From the NCBI GenBank assembly GCA_964525815.1, contig CAZGJQ010000092.1, positions 1-7,942 of the forward strand: a DNA stretch of 7,942 bases, in the 5' to 3' direction. Of this stretch, positions 1-5,632 are shown piece by piece. Within the stretch, counting starts at the first letter, position 1. The number at the start of each line of letters is the position of its first letter. A model generated the notes under the pieces. The model saw only the letters and a list, made by a program, of their open reading frames with translations, did no database searches and was not told the DNA's origin. Source of the DNA: UBA1049 sp964525815. GTDB taxonomy: Bacteria; Bacillota; Clostridia; Oscillospirales; CAG-382. The position numbers and the translations under genes were made by a program.

Positions 1-191
1 GTGGTGGATATAAAAGTCAGCTTCTCCCTAAGAGTGGCATCCATGCTGCCATACAGCGGTAAAACTACTCTGATATCAGCAGTCTCGTCGCTATCCTTCA
101 ATGCTGACGGGAGGGAGCCTATCACATCACCCAGCCCTCCGGTCGCCGCAAAAGGCACCGCCTCGCTTGCTGCAAAAAGAATCTTTTTCAT
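1..191 (-). CDS. glgA: Glycogen synthase GlgA (ADP-glucose type), N-terminal fragment cut by window edge
   Basis: The first 63 codons are present; the rest lies beyond the left edge. The protein begins MKKILFAASEAVPFAATGG and continues LGDVIGSLPSAL, the start of the GT5 glycogen/starch synthase catalytic domain. This cytosolic enzyme transfers glucose from ADP-glucose to the non-reducing end of an alpha-1,4-glucan. The family signature near residue 15 is normally K-x-G-G-L; here it reads A-T-G-G-L (residues 16-20), so the lysine position holds alanine. The ATG is supported by a perfect AGGAGG nine bases upstream and by the fit to family N-termini. It lies 29 bases after glgD and is the fourth visible gene of the glgBCDA operon, so it is presumably cotranscribed. 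Identity is secure from motif and context; activity cannot be judged from the fragment. Confidence 0.93.
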   Translation of the reverse strand, partial: MKKILFAASEAVPFAATGGLGDVIGSLPSALKDSDETADIRVVLPLYGSMDATLREKLTFIST

Positions 192-200
192 TGCTTTTTA

Positions 201-206
201 CCTCCT
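201..206 (-). promoter_or_regulatory. Ribosome binding site of glgA (AGGAGG)
   Basis: A perfect AGGAGG on the minus strand in the short glgD-glgA gap, nine bases before the ATG at 191. It fixes the glgA start and suggests independent, efficient initiation despite the tight operon spacing. Confidence 0.85.
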
Positions 207-220
207 GAAGTCATATTGTT

Positions 221-1354
221 TTATACATATGCGTTTTTCTCTATATAAAAAGGTCTTGTTTCATGACCCGACAGCACCCTGCCGTCTCTGATTACCGCAT
301 TCTTGTCGGTGATTACGCAGCTCATATAGATATTGTCTCCGGTAAGGGTATCCTGCATAAGGATGGAGTTCTTAATATGAGTACCGAACCCCACCTTTAC
401 CCCTCTGAACAGTATGGAGTTCTCAACGGTTCCGTCAATAACACAGCCGTCCGCTATAAGAGAATTCCTTACAACGGCTTCGCTGCTGTAAACCGAGGGC
501 GGAGAGTTGCGCACCTTTGTGAAAACAGGGCGGTTCTTTACCCCGAACAAGGCTCTCCTTGTGTCTGAGTTCAATAAATCCATACTACAGAAGTAATAGT
601 CGGCAAGCGAGCTTACGGAAGCGAAATATCCGTCATATTTATAAACCCTAAAATCCGCTCCGGAAAGGTTCCTTGCTATGACATCGTTGATAAAATTATT
701 ATAATTATGCGCAATTGCATCCTGAATTATATCCTCGAGATATTTTCTCCTCATTACCCAGATATTCAGGTTAATATCCTTAAACCCTCCCGAATGACCG
801 CTGTGCTCGCTTATATCCGTTATCCTAAAATCCCTGTCATATTCCACAACCGAAATATTGTTCCTATCCGAAGCGGCTGCATAGCTGCTTTTTACGGCAA
901 AGGTCGCATCCGCATCACTCTCAATATGGCGGGTTATCATTTCGTTTAAATCAATATTACAAATAACATCGCAGTCGCTGAGCACGACATATTCCTCGCT
1001 GCATCCGGAAATAAAGGCACTTATGCTCTTGAGAGCTTCTAGCCTTGTTGTATACAGTGAATTCCGTGCGTTTGCGAATGCGGTTATATAAGGGGGGAGA
1101 ATCTGTATTCCTCCCTGTCTCCTCGCAAGGTCCCAGTCCTTTCCGGTACCGATGTGGTCCATAAGGGACTGATAATTATAATGGGTTATAACCCCTACAT
1201 GGGTAATGCCGGAATTTACCATATTAGACAGCGTAAAGTCTATGAGACGATAACGACAGCCGAAGGGTACAGATGCCATTGTACGCATCCTTGTCAGCTC
1301 GGATATGTTCTTATCATGTATGTTGGAGAAAATTATACCTACCGTACTCATCAT
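221..1354 (-). CDS. glgD: Glucose-1-phosphate adenylyltransferase regulatory-type subunit GlgD
   Basis: A 377-residue paralogue of GlgC with the same two-part layout: an N-terminal nucleotidyltransferase-like Rossmann domain (about 1-270) and a C-terminal left-handed beta-helix of hexapeptide repeats (about 285-375). The fold is recognisable from VPFGCRYRLIDFTLSNMVNS (29-48) and DWDLARRQGG (73-82). The active-site signatures are degraded: GlgC has an AGGQGSRL nucleotide loop where GlgD has SNIHDKNISEL, and GlgC has SGDHIYKMD where GlgD has SDCDVICNID. This is the usual state of GlgD, which in Firmicutes pairs with GlgC and raises or modulates ADP-glucose pyrophosphorylase activity, with little or none of its own. 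The ATG overlaps the glgC stop (ATGA), so translation is probably coupled. A second ATG follows at once, so the protein may start at 1351. A GGAAGGG stretch inside the glgC end is a plausible ribosome binding site. Confidence 0.93.
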   Translation of the reverse strand: MMSTVGIIFSNIHDKNISELTRMRTMASVPFGCRYRLIDFTLSNMVNSGITHVGVITHYNYQSLMDHIGTGKDWDLARRQGGIQILPPYITAFANARNSLYTTRLEALKSISAFISGCSEEYVVLSDCDVICNIDLNEMITRHIESDADATFAVKSSYAAASDRNNISVVEYDRDFRITDISEHSGHSGGFKDINLNIWVMRRKYLEDIIQDAIAHNYNNFINDVIARNLSGADFRVYKYDGYFASVSSLADYYFCSMDLLNSDTRRALFGVKNRPVFTKVRNSPPSVYSSEAVVRNSLIADGCVIDGTVENSILFRGVKVGFGTHIKNSILMQDTLTGDNIYMSCVITDKNAVIRDGRVLSGHETRPFYIEKNAYV

Positions 1355-2571
1355 TCCGTACCGCCCTTCCTCTTATATTCGTCCAGAAACACGGAATCCA
1401 CCCTTACATTATCCGGTATTACCGCCTTATCCTCGATAAGAAGCTCCGCTCCTATCAGGGTTATCCCCGACGAAGCCTGCCTGTCTCTTCCCACAACCGC
1501 TTCAGCTCCGATAACGGTATCACGGTCACATACGGTATAACTCACACTCGCACCGCTCTTTACGGTTACATTGTTGAAGATAACACTGTCTGTTACTACC
1601 GCATTCGGCTCCACCACCACTCCGGACGACAGCACCGAATTGATTACTGTTCCGTATATCTCGCATCCCTCGGTTATAAGAGAATTGCTTATTGCCGCAT
1701 TACTGCCCACAAAATGAGGAGGCTCGGCATAATTACGGGAGAAAATTCTCCTCTCACCGTCCTTTAATGAAAGCTTAGGACGGTCACCTAAAAGATCCAT
1801 GTTCGCCTCCCAAAGGCTGTCAATCGTACCTACATCCTTCCAGTATCCGTCAAACTTATAAGCAAAAAGACGCTCGCCGCCGCTTAGCATTGCGGGAATT
1901 ATATTCTTGCCGAAGTCCTTTTCGCTTGCGCCGTCGCTTTCATCCTCCGTAAGATAGTCAAACAGCTTTTTTGTGCTGAAAATATAAACACCCATTGAAG
2001 CAAGCGTGCTCTTGGGTTGCGGTGGCTTTTCCTCAAACTCCACCACAGACATATCCTCTGCCGTATTCATAATTCCAAAACGGCTTGCCTCCTCCAGCGG
2101 AACATTGAATACTGCTATGGTGCAGTCCGCCTCCGCTTTTTTGTGGAAGGTAAGCATTGCATTGTAGTCCATTTTATAAATATGGTCGCCGGACAAAACA
2201 ATCACATAATCGGGATCGTACTTTCTGATAAAGTGCATATTCTGATAAATTGCGTTTGCGGTACCCTTGTACCAATCCGCTCGTTTAGATGCCTGATAGG
2301 GGGGCAGCAGCATTACGCCGCCGAAGGTTCTGTCAAGGTCCCAGGGCTGCCCGTTCCCTATGTATTCATTTAACGCCAAAGGCTGATATTGTGTCAGTAC
2401 GCCCACTGTATCTATTCCGGAGTTGATACAATTAGAGAGCGGAAAATCAATAATTCTGTATTTGCCGCCGAAGGGAACGGCGGGCTTTGCAAGCCTCTCG
2501 GTCAAAAGATGAAGGCGGCTTCCCTGTCCTCCCGCCAAAAGCATTGCGACCGCTTCTTTTTTGTTTACCAT
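1351..2571 (-). CDS. glgC: Glucose-1-phosphate adenylyltransferase catalytic subunit GlgC
   Basis: This 406-residue enzyme makes ADP-glucose from glucose-1-phosphate and ATP, the committed step of bacterial glycogen synthesis in the cytosol. The nucleotide-binding loop LLAGGQGSRL is at 11-20, followed by the AKPAVPFGGKYRIIDFPLSN segment at 28-47. The SGDHIYKMD motif (127-135) carries the catalytic aspartate D129, and the EEKP motif (180-183) carries the sugar-phosphate-binding lysine K182. A hexapeptide left-handed beta-helix fills about 290-390. The ATG at 2571 was chosen because AAAGGA lies nine bases upstream and the protein then begins MVNKKEAVAML as in the family. An in-frame TTG at 2619 would add 16 residues and overlap the glgB stop, but has no visible ribosome binding site. 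The gap to glgB is 44 bases; the stop overlaps the glgD start. Confidence 0.96.
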   Translation of the reverse strand: MVNKKEAVAMLLAGGQGSRLHLLTERLAKPAVPFGGKYRIIDFPLSNCINSGIDTVGVLTQYQPLALNEYIGNGQPWDLDRTFGGVMLLPPYQASKRADWYKGTANAIYQNMHFIRKYDPDYVIVLSGDHIYKMDYNAMLTFHKKAEADCTIAVFNVPLEEASRFGIMNTAEDMSVVEFEEKPPQPKSTLASMGVYIFSTKKLFDYLTEDESDGASEKDFGKNIIPAMLSGGERLFAYKFDGYWKDVGTIDSLWEANMDLLGDRPKLSLKDGERRIFSRNYAEPPHFVGSNAAISNSLITEGCEIYGTVINSVLSSGVVVEPNAVVTDSVIFNNVTVKSGASVSYTVCDRDTVIGAEAVVGRDRQASSGITLIGAELLIEDKAVIPDNVRVDSVFLDEYKRKGGTE

Positions 2572-2580
2572 GAAAGAAAA

Positions 2581-2586
2581 TCCTTT
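2581..2586 (-). promoter_or_regulatory. Ribosome binding site of glgC (AAAGGA), decides the start
   Basis: AAAGGA on the minus strand, nine bases before the ATG at 2571. It favours this start over the in-frame TTG at 2619, which lacks a comparable site. Confidence 0.7.
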
Positions 2587-2615
2587 CCGATGCACGGCAT
2601 CAGTCAAATGCAGTG

Positions 2616-4550
2616 TCAATAGATATTGTTCTTTATGTCATTAGATAGAATAACAGCGCTCAACGGGGGTAAATCCTTTTTTATTATATGTTCGCCCGAA
2701 GCTGTTTTCCTTGAGCGAACAGCCCGGGGTGTTTCACGACGGTTCCCTCCGTAGCTGTAATCATCGCTGCTAAGAAGTTCCCGATACCAGCCTCCGACAG
2801 GCACCTTAACCGTATAATCCTTATGCTCGGTTCCGGAAAAGTTAAGAATAATTATGAGTTTTCTGCCCGATTTATCAATACGCATATAGGCAAACACATT
2901 ATCCTCGCTCCTATCCGCATATATCCACCTGAAGCCCTCCCAGGAGCAGTCAAGCTCCCATAAAGCGGAGGTATCCTTATATAAATGATTAAGTGCCTTG
3001 ACATATTCACGCAGCTTTTGATGCATTTCGTAGCCTGTCATGAACCATTCAAGCTCCCCCGCAAAATCCCACTCCCTGAACTGACCGTATTCGTTACCCA
3101 TAAACATCAGCTTTTTCCCCGGGTGGGTCATCATATATGCAAGGTATGCCCGTATTGTTGCGAATTTTTGCTCGTAATCCCCAAATGCCTTGTCCAGCAG
3201 CGATTTTTTACCGTGGACAACCTCGTCGTGCGATATGGGCAGCACATAATTCTCGTTAAAGGCATACATAAGCGAAAAGGTGAGCTTATTATGCTTTCCG
3301 CATCGGAAAAACGGATCAGTAGAAATATAATCCAGGGTGTCGTTCATCCAGCCCATATTCCATTTGTAACCGAAGCCCAGTCCGCTCTTGCTTGTAACAT
3401 CGGGATAATCGGTAGACTCCTCCGCAATCATAAAGCAGTCCGGATAATGCCTGTCCGCAGCAGCGTTTAGCTTTTTGAAGAATTCGACAGCCTGTAGGTT
3501 AATGTTTGAGCCGTCGGGGTTGGGATTCCACTCCCCCGGCTCCCTGTCATAATCGAGATAAAGCATGGAGGCGACCGCATCTATGCGCAGTCCGTCAATA
3601 TGGTACTTATCCAGCCAAAACAATGCGTTTGAAATAAGAAAGGACTGCACCTGTGTCCTGCCCACATCAAAATACCGTGTTCCCCATGTGCGGTTTTCCA
3701 TACGGTCTTTACCCTGATACTCATATAACGGCGAACCGTCAAACTCATAGAGCCCGTGCGCATCCTTGGGGAAATGGGCGGGCACCCAGTCAAGAATAAC
3801 GCCTATACCCTCCGAATGCATTATGTCAACGAATTTCATGAACGAATGAGGGTCTCCATAACGGGAGGTGGGAGCAAAAAACCCACAAACCTGATAACCC
3901 CAGCTCTGCTCAAAGGGATGCTCCATTATGGGCATAAGCTCAACGTGAGTATACCCCATTTCCTTAACGTATTTACTCAGCTCTTCGGCATATTCGACAT
4001 AAGAGAGATAGCCTCCCGAGGAATTCTTCTTCCAGGAACCGAGATGAACCTCGTATATATTTATCGGTTTTGGGAGCATAATATCATTGTGAAAAAAATA
4101 TCCGTTATGCCTCCGCTCGTTCATATAATGATTGTCTGTCCAGCAAAAGCCGTCCAGATTAAAAAAAATCGAGGCGGTATTGCTCAAAGTCTCGGAGTAA
4201 AAGGCAAATGGATCCGACTTGAAGCGTAAATCACCGTCCCGCTTAATAATGTATTTATATTTTAAAAGGTTACCGAAGCGCTCACCGGACAGACTTAGAC
4301 TCCAGATACCGCCGTTGTCGTTTTTTTGCATCGGCGTATCGGTATTCCAAGCGTTGAAATCTCCCGCAAGATATACGGCATCAGCACCCGGCGCCCATAC
4401 CCTGAAAACAAAACCGCCGTCAACCCTGTGCGCTCCGAAATACTCATAAGAGCGGAAGTTATTGCCCTGATGAAACAAATACTCGGCATATTCGCTTTTT
4501 ATTATCGTGGAGCCGGACACCGAAGCACCTCTGTCTTTAGTCTTTTTCAA
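2616..4550 (-). CDS. glgB: 1,4-alpha-glucan branching enzyme GlgB (GH13)
   Basis: This 644-residue cytosolic enzyme cuts alpha-1,4 chains and re-attaches them through alpha-1,6 bonds to branch glycogen. A CBM48 module (about 36-125, with VWAPGADAVYLAGDFNAWN) precedes the GH13 barrel (about 165-535) and a C-terminal beta domain (about 545-640). The GH13 signatures are intact: region I DWVPAHF (254-260), region II GLRIDAVAS (320-328) with nucleophile D324, region III AEEST (376-380) with acid/base E377, and region IV SHDEV (440-444) with D442 as transition-state stabiliser. The extra N-terminal module of the longer E. coli form is absent, as in many Firmicute enzymes. The start is a TTG, supported by AAAGGGAG six bases upstream; no ATG lies near the expected N-terminus. 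It is the first gene of the operon, behind its own promoter. Confidence 0.95.
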   Translation of the reverse strand: MKKTKDRGASVSGSTIIKSEYAEYLFHQGNNFRSYEYFGAHRVDGGFVFRVWAPGADAVYLAGDFNAWNTDTPMQKNDNGGIWSLSLSGERFGNLLKYKYIIKRDGDLRFKSDPFAFYSETLSNTASIFFNLDGFCWTDNHYMNERRHNGYFFHNDIMLPKPINIYEVHLGSWKKNSSGGYLSYVEYAEELSKYVKEMGYTHVELMPIMEHPFEQSWGYQVCGFFAPTSRYGDPHSFMKFVDIMHSEGIGVILDWVPAHFPKDAHGLYEFDGSPLYEYQGKDRMENRTWGTRYFDVGRTQVQSFLISNALFWLDKYHIDGLRIDAVASMLYLDYDREPGEWNPNPDGSNINLQAVEFFKKLNAAADRHYPDCFMIAEESTDYPDVTSKSGLGFGYKWNMGWMNDTLDYISTDPFFRCGKHNKLTFSLMYAFNENYVLPISHDEVVHGKKSLLDKAFGDYEQKFATIRAYLAYMMTHPGKKLMFMGNEYGQFREWDFAGELEWFMTGYEMHQKLREYVKALNHLYKDTSALWELDCSWEGFRWIYADRSEDNVFAYMRIDKSGRKLIIILNFSGTEHKDYTVKVPVGGWYRELLSSDDYSYGGNRRETPRAVRSRKTASGEHIIKKDLPPLSAVILSNDIKNNIY

Positions 4551-4556
4551 CGATAA

Positions 4557-4564
4557 CTCCCTTT
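4557..4564 (-). promoter_or_regulatory. Ribosome binding site of glgB (AAAGGGAG) before a TTG start
   Basis: AAAGGGAG on the minus strand, six bases before TTG at 4550. It supports use of this non-ATG start, which gives MKKTKDRG as the N-terminus. Confidence 0.65.
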
Positions 4565-4579
4565 ACTTTTTATGGTAAT

Positions 4580-4608
4580 ATTATACAGTCCGGAGGGTAT
4601 TTTTGCAA
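4580..4608 (-). promoter_or_regulatory. Sigma-A-type promoter of the glgBCDA operon
   Basis: On the minus strand a perfect -10 TATAAT (4580-4585) lies 17 bases from a -35 TTGCAA (4603-4608, four of six matches to TTGACA). Transcription would start near 4573, giving a leader of about 20 bases before the glgB TTG. No operator or riboswitch fits in so short a leader. Read-through from the small gene upstream is possible, since no clear terminator separates them. Confidence 0.75.
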
Positions 4609-4654
4609 TAGTTTTTTAATACAAAACCGCAAAATTAACAATTAACCGTAACGC

Positions 4655-4840
4655 TTATTCAATGCTCTCCACGCTGCTCTCCTCGGTATAGGCATAAATG
4701 TCTGCGTATGCATCTGAATCGGTCAGGAAATGAAGATAACCGCTGCGGACAACGCTTATCATTAGTGCCACTATTCCCAAGAGCACACTCAAAGCGATAA
4801 CCTGTGTTAAAACGTTCATTAATTTACCGGATATTTTCAT
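4655..4840 (-). CDS. Small single-pass membrane protein, function unknown
   Basis: A 61-residue protein I do not recognise. After a short basic N-terminus (MKISGK), a hydrophobic stretch at about 10-31 (VLTQVIALSVLLGIVALMIS and on) forms one predicted membrane helix, followed by an acidic, tyrosine-rich tail (about 38-61, DSDAYADIYAYTEESSVESI). The charge pattern suggests the N-terminus inside and the acidic tail outside the cell. There is no signal peptidase or lipobox motif I can defend. Support for a real gene: ATG with AAGGGA seven bases upstream, and a well-formed promoter at 4896-4924 pointing at it. It lies between glgB (same strand, 104 bases downstream) and rpsO (divergent). Nothing in the sequence ties it to glycogen or ribosome function. 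Confidence 0.7.
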   Translation of the reverse strand: MKISGKLMNVLTQVIALSVLLGIVALMISVVRSGYLHFLTDSDAYADIYAYTEESSVESIE

Positions 4841-4895
4841 AATTGCGTCCCTTCCCTTTAGCAGTATATATTTATTATTTACTGTTTACAATAAT

Positions 4896-4924
4896 ATAAT
4901 ATCATTATTCCAATTTTAGGTCAA
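4896..4924 (-). promoter_or_regulatory. Sigma-A-type promoter of the small membrane protein gene
   Basis: On the minus strand TTGACC (4919-4924) and TATTAT (4896-4901) are separated by 17 bases, with five of six consensus matches each. Transcription would start near 4889, about 50 bases before the ATG. The intervening leader is very AT-rich and shows no strong hairpin. Confidence 0.72.
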
Positions 4925-4976
4925 CAGGTTTTTTGGTAAGCTATCTGTTAATGTTCGTGTTTTTTTGAAAAATCTA

Positions 4977-5005
4977 TTTACAAAACAAGCAGAATATGTT
5001 ATATT
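4977..5005 (+). promoter_or_regulatory. Promoter of rpsO-pnp, extended -10
   Basis: TTTACA (4977-4982) and TATATT (5000-5005) are 17 bases apart, each with five of six matches. TG at 4997-4998 provides an extended -10 element. Predicted initiation near 5012 leaves an unusually long leader of about 130 bases before rpsO. It is divergent from the promoter at 4896-4924, with about 50 AT-rich bases between the two -35 boxes. Confidence 0.75.
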
Positions 5006-5013
5006 ATATTTTG

Positions 5014-5132
5014 CGTTTCTTTTTGATGAAGGAAACGAGGGGTTTGCTCGGTTTTTGGGGAATCGGGAGCGTATCTGCTTCCATCACCGTCCCATTGCTT
5101 GGCTCTACCCAAAGAATAACATACGGAGGTGA
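5014..5132 (+). promoter_or_regulatory. Structured rpsO leader, candidate S15 autoregulatory element
   Basis: Three pairings are visible. (1) A 10-bp hairpin, 5014-5023 with 5028-5037, loop TGAT, two G-T wobbles. (2) A 7-bp stem, 5053-5059 (TTTTGGG) with 5108-5114 (CCCAAAG), extended inward by 5066-5070 (GGAGC) with 5102-5106 (GCTCT). (3) Within the loop of that stem, TCACC (5084-5088) is complementary to GGTGA (5128-5132), which overlaps the rpsO ribosome binding site; CCGT (5087-5090) can instead pair with ACGG (5123-5126). Pairings 2 and 3 together make an H-type pseudoknot at the ribosome binding site. A competing hairpin 5065-5070/5077-5082 is mutually exclusive with the inner part of stem 2. 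S15 is known to repress its own mRNA through unrelated leader folds in several phyla, including an E. coli pseudoknot. That this leader binds S15 is inference. Confidence 0.45.
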
Positions 5133-5141
5133 ACAAGAACG

Positions 5142-5408
5142 ATGTTGTTGAAGGATGAAAAGCAAAATATCATTTCGAATTTTGCCGTACATGAGGGAGA
5201 CACAGGCTCTCCCGAGGTTCAGATTGCTATTCTTACCGCAAGAATTAACCAGTTAACGGAGCATCTGAAGGTCAATAAAAAAGACCATCATTCACGCAGA
5301 GGTCTTCTGAAAATGGTAGGTAAGCGAAGAAAATTCCTTAACTACCTTATGAAGAAGGACATTAACCGCTATCGTGAGATTATCGAGCGCTTAAAAATCA
5401 GGAAGTAA
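5142..5408 (+). CDS. rpsO: Small ribosomal subunit protein S15 (uS15)
   Basis: A full-length 88-residue S15, a primary 16S rRNA-binding protein that recognises the central-domain three-way junction and starts platform assembly of the 30S subunit. Family signatures are intact: GDTGSPEVQ (19-27), the KDHHSRRGLL segment (47-56) that contacts rRNA, and a helical C-terminus with KRRKFLNYLMKKDINRYREI (61-80). The ATG follows GGAGGTGA (5125-5132). It is preceded by its own promoter and a long folded leader, and followed by pnp, the conserved rpsO-pnp pairing of many bacteria. No intrinsic terminator with a U-tract separates the two, so they are probably cotranscribed. Confidence 0.98.
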   Translation: MLLKDEKQNIISNFAVHEGDTGSPEVQIAILTARINQLTEHLKVNKKDHHSRRGLLKMVGKRRKFLNYLMKKDINRYREIIERLKIRK

Positions 5409-5422
5409 GCGCTCGGCAAAAT

Positions 5423-5467
5423 GGGGGTGCCGCATAAACGGTCTAATCGCCGTTTATACGGCTCCCC
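5423..5467 (+). other. Strong intergenic hairpin between rpsO and pnp, no U-tract
   Basis: GGGG (5424-5427) pairs with CCCC (5464-5467), GCCG (5429-5432) with CGGC (5459-5462), and ATAAACGG (5434-5441) with CCGTTTAT (5450-5457), with two symmetric one-base mismatches and an eight-base loop. The 3' flank is A-rich (AACAAAAAAG) rather than T-rich, so it does not look like an intrinsic terminator in the plus direction. It may protect the rpsO 3' end or be a processing site between the two cistrons. Confidence 0.8.
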
Positions 5468-5496
5468 TAACAAAAAAGAAAAAAGGAAAAAGGAGC

Positions 5497-5580
5497 TACA
5501 AGCGGTTTAGCAGTTTCAAATAATTCAAACAGGCATATGCTTTGAATTGTTCGAAAATGTTAAACCAAGAAAAGCTTGTA
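5497..5580 (+). promoter_or_regulatory. Long extended stem-loop in the pnp leader, possible RNase III-type site
   Basis: Pairings from the outside in: TACAAGC (5497-5503) with GCTTGTA (5574-5580); GGTTTA (5504-5509) with TAAACC (5561-5566); then 5514-5529 with 5541-5556, a 16-position helix with one mismatch and one wobble. An asymmetric bulge (5567-5573) and a 4x4 internal loop interrupt it. The apical loop (5530-5540) contains the palindrome GCATATGC. In E. coli the pnp leader forms a long duplex cut by RNase III, after which PNPase represses its own translation. That the same logic applies here is inference from position and shape. Confidence 0.6.
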
Positions 5581-5629
5581 TCTTCCTTAAAAAGTTTTTT
5601 ATGGCATTAGAAAATGCCGGAAAGGAAGA
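5581..5629 (+). promoter_or_regulatory. Helix that can sequester the pnp ribosome binding site
   Basis: TCTTCCTT (5581-5588) is perfectly complementary to AAGGAAGA (5622-5629), which includes the pnp Shine-Dalgarno AAGGA (5622-5626). The enclosed segment carries a 6-bp hairpin with a tetraloop, GGCATT (5603-5608) with AATGCC (5613-5618). When formed, the outer helix would block ribosome access; when open, the AAGGA lies six bases before the ATG at 5633. It directly abuts the longer stem-loop ending at 5580. Confidence 0.5.
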
Positions 5630-5632
5630 AAT

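Noticed and set aside
1..291. Plus-strand open frame at the left edge
   Set aside because: The minus strand here codes for the GlgA N-terminus and the end of GlgD, which explains the openness.
1273..1767. Open frame of 164 codons on the plus strand over glgC/glgD
   Set aside because: Antisense shadow of two clear enzymes; the sequence has no recognisable domain.
4609..4654. Terminator after the small membrane protein gene
   Set aside because: Only a weak TTAATTGTTAA palindrome is present, with no stable stem followed by a T-run.
5004..5192. Minus-strand open frame over the rpsO leader
   Set aside because: It overlaps the rpsO promoter, leader and start, and has no ribosome binding site or recognisable domain.
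5423..5495. Intrinsic terminator between rpsO and pnp
   Set aside because: The hairpin is strong but is followed by A-rich rather than T-rich sequence on the plus strand.
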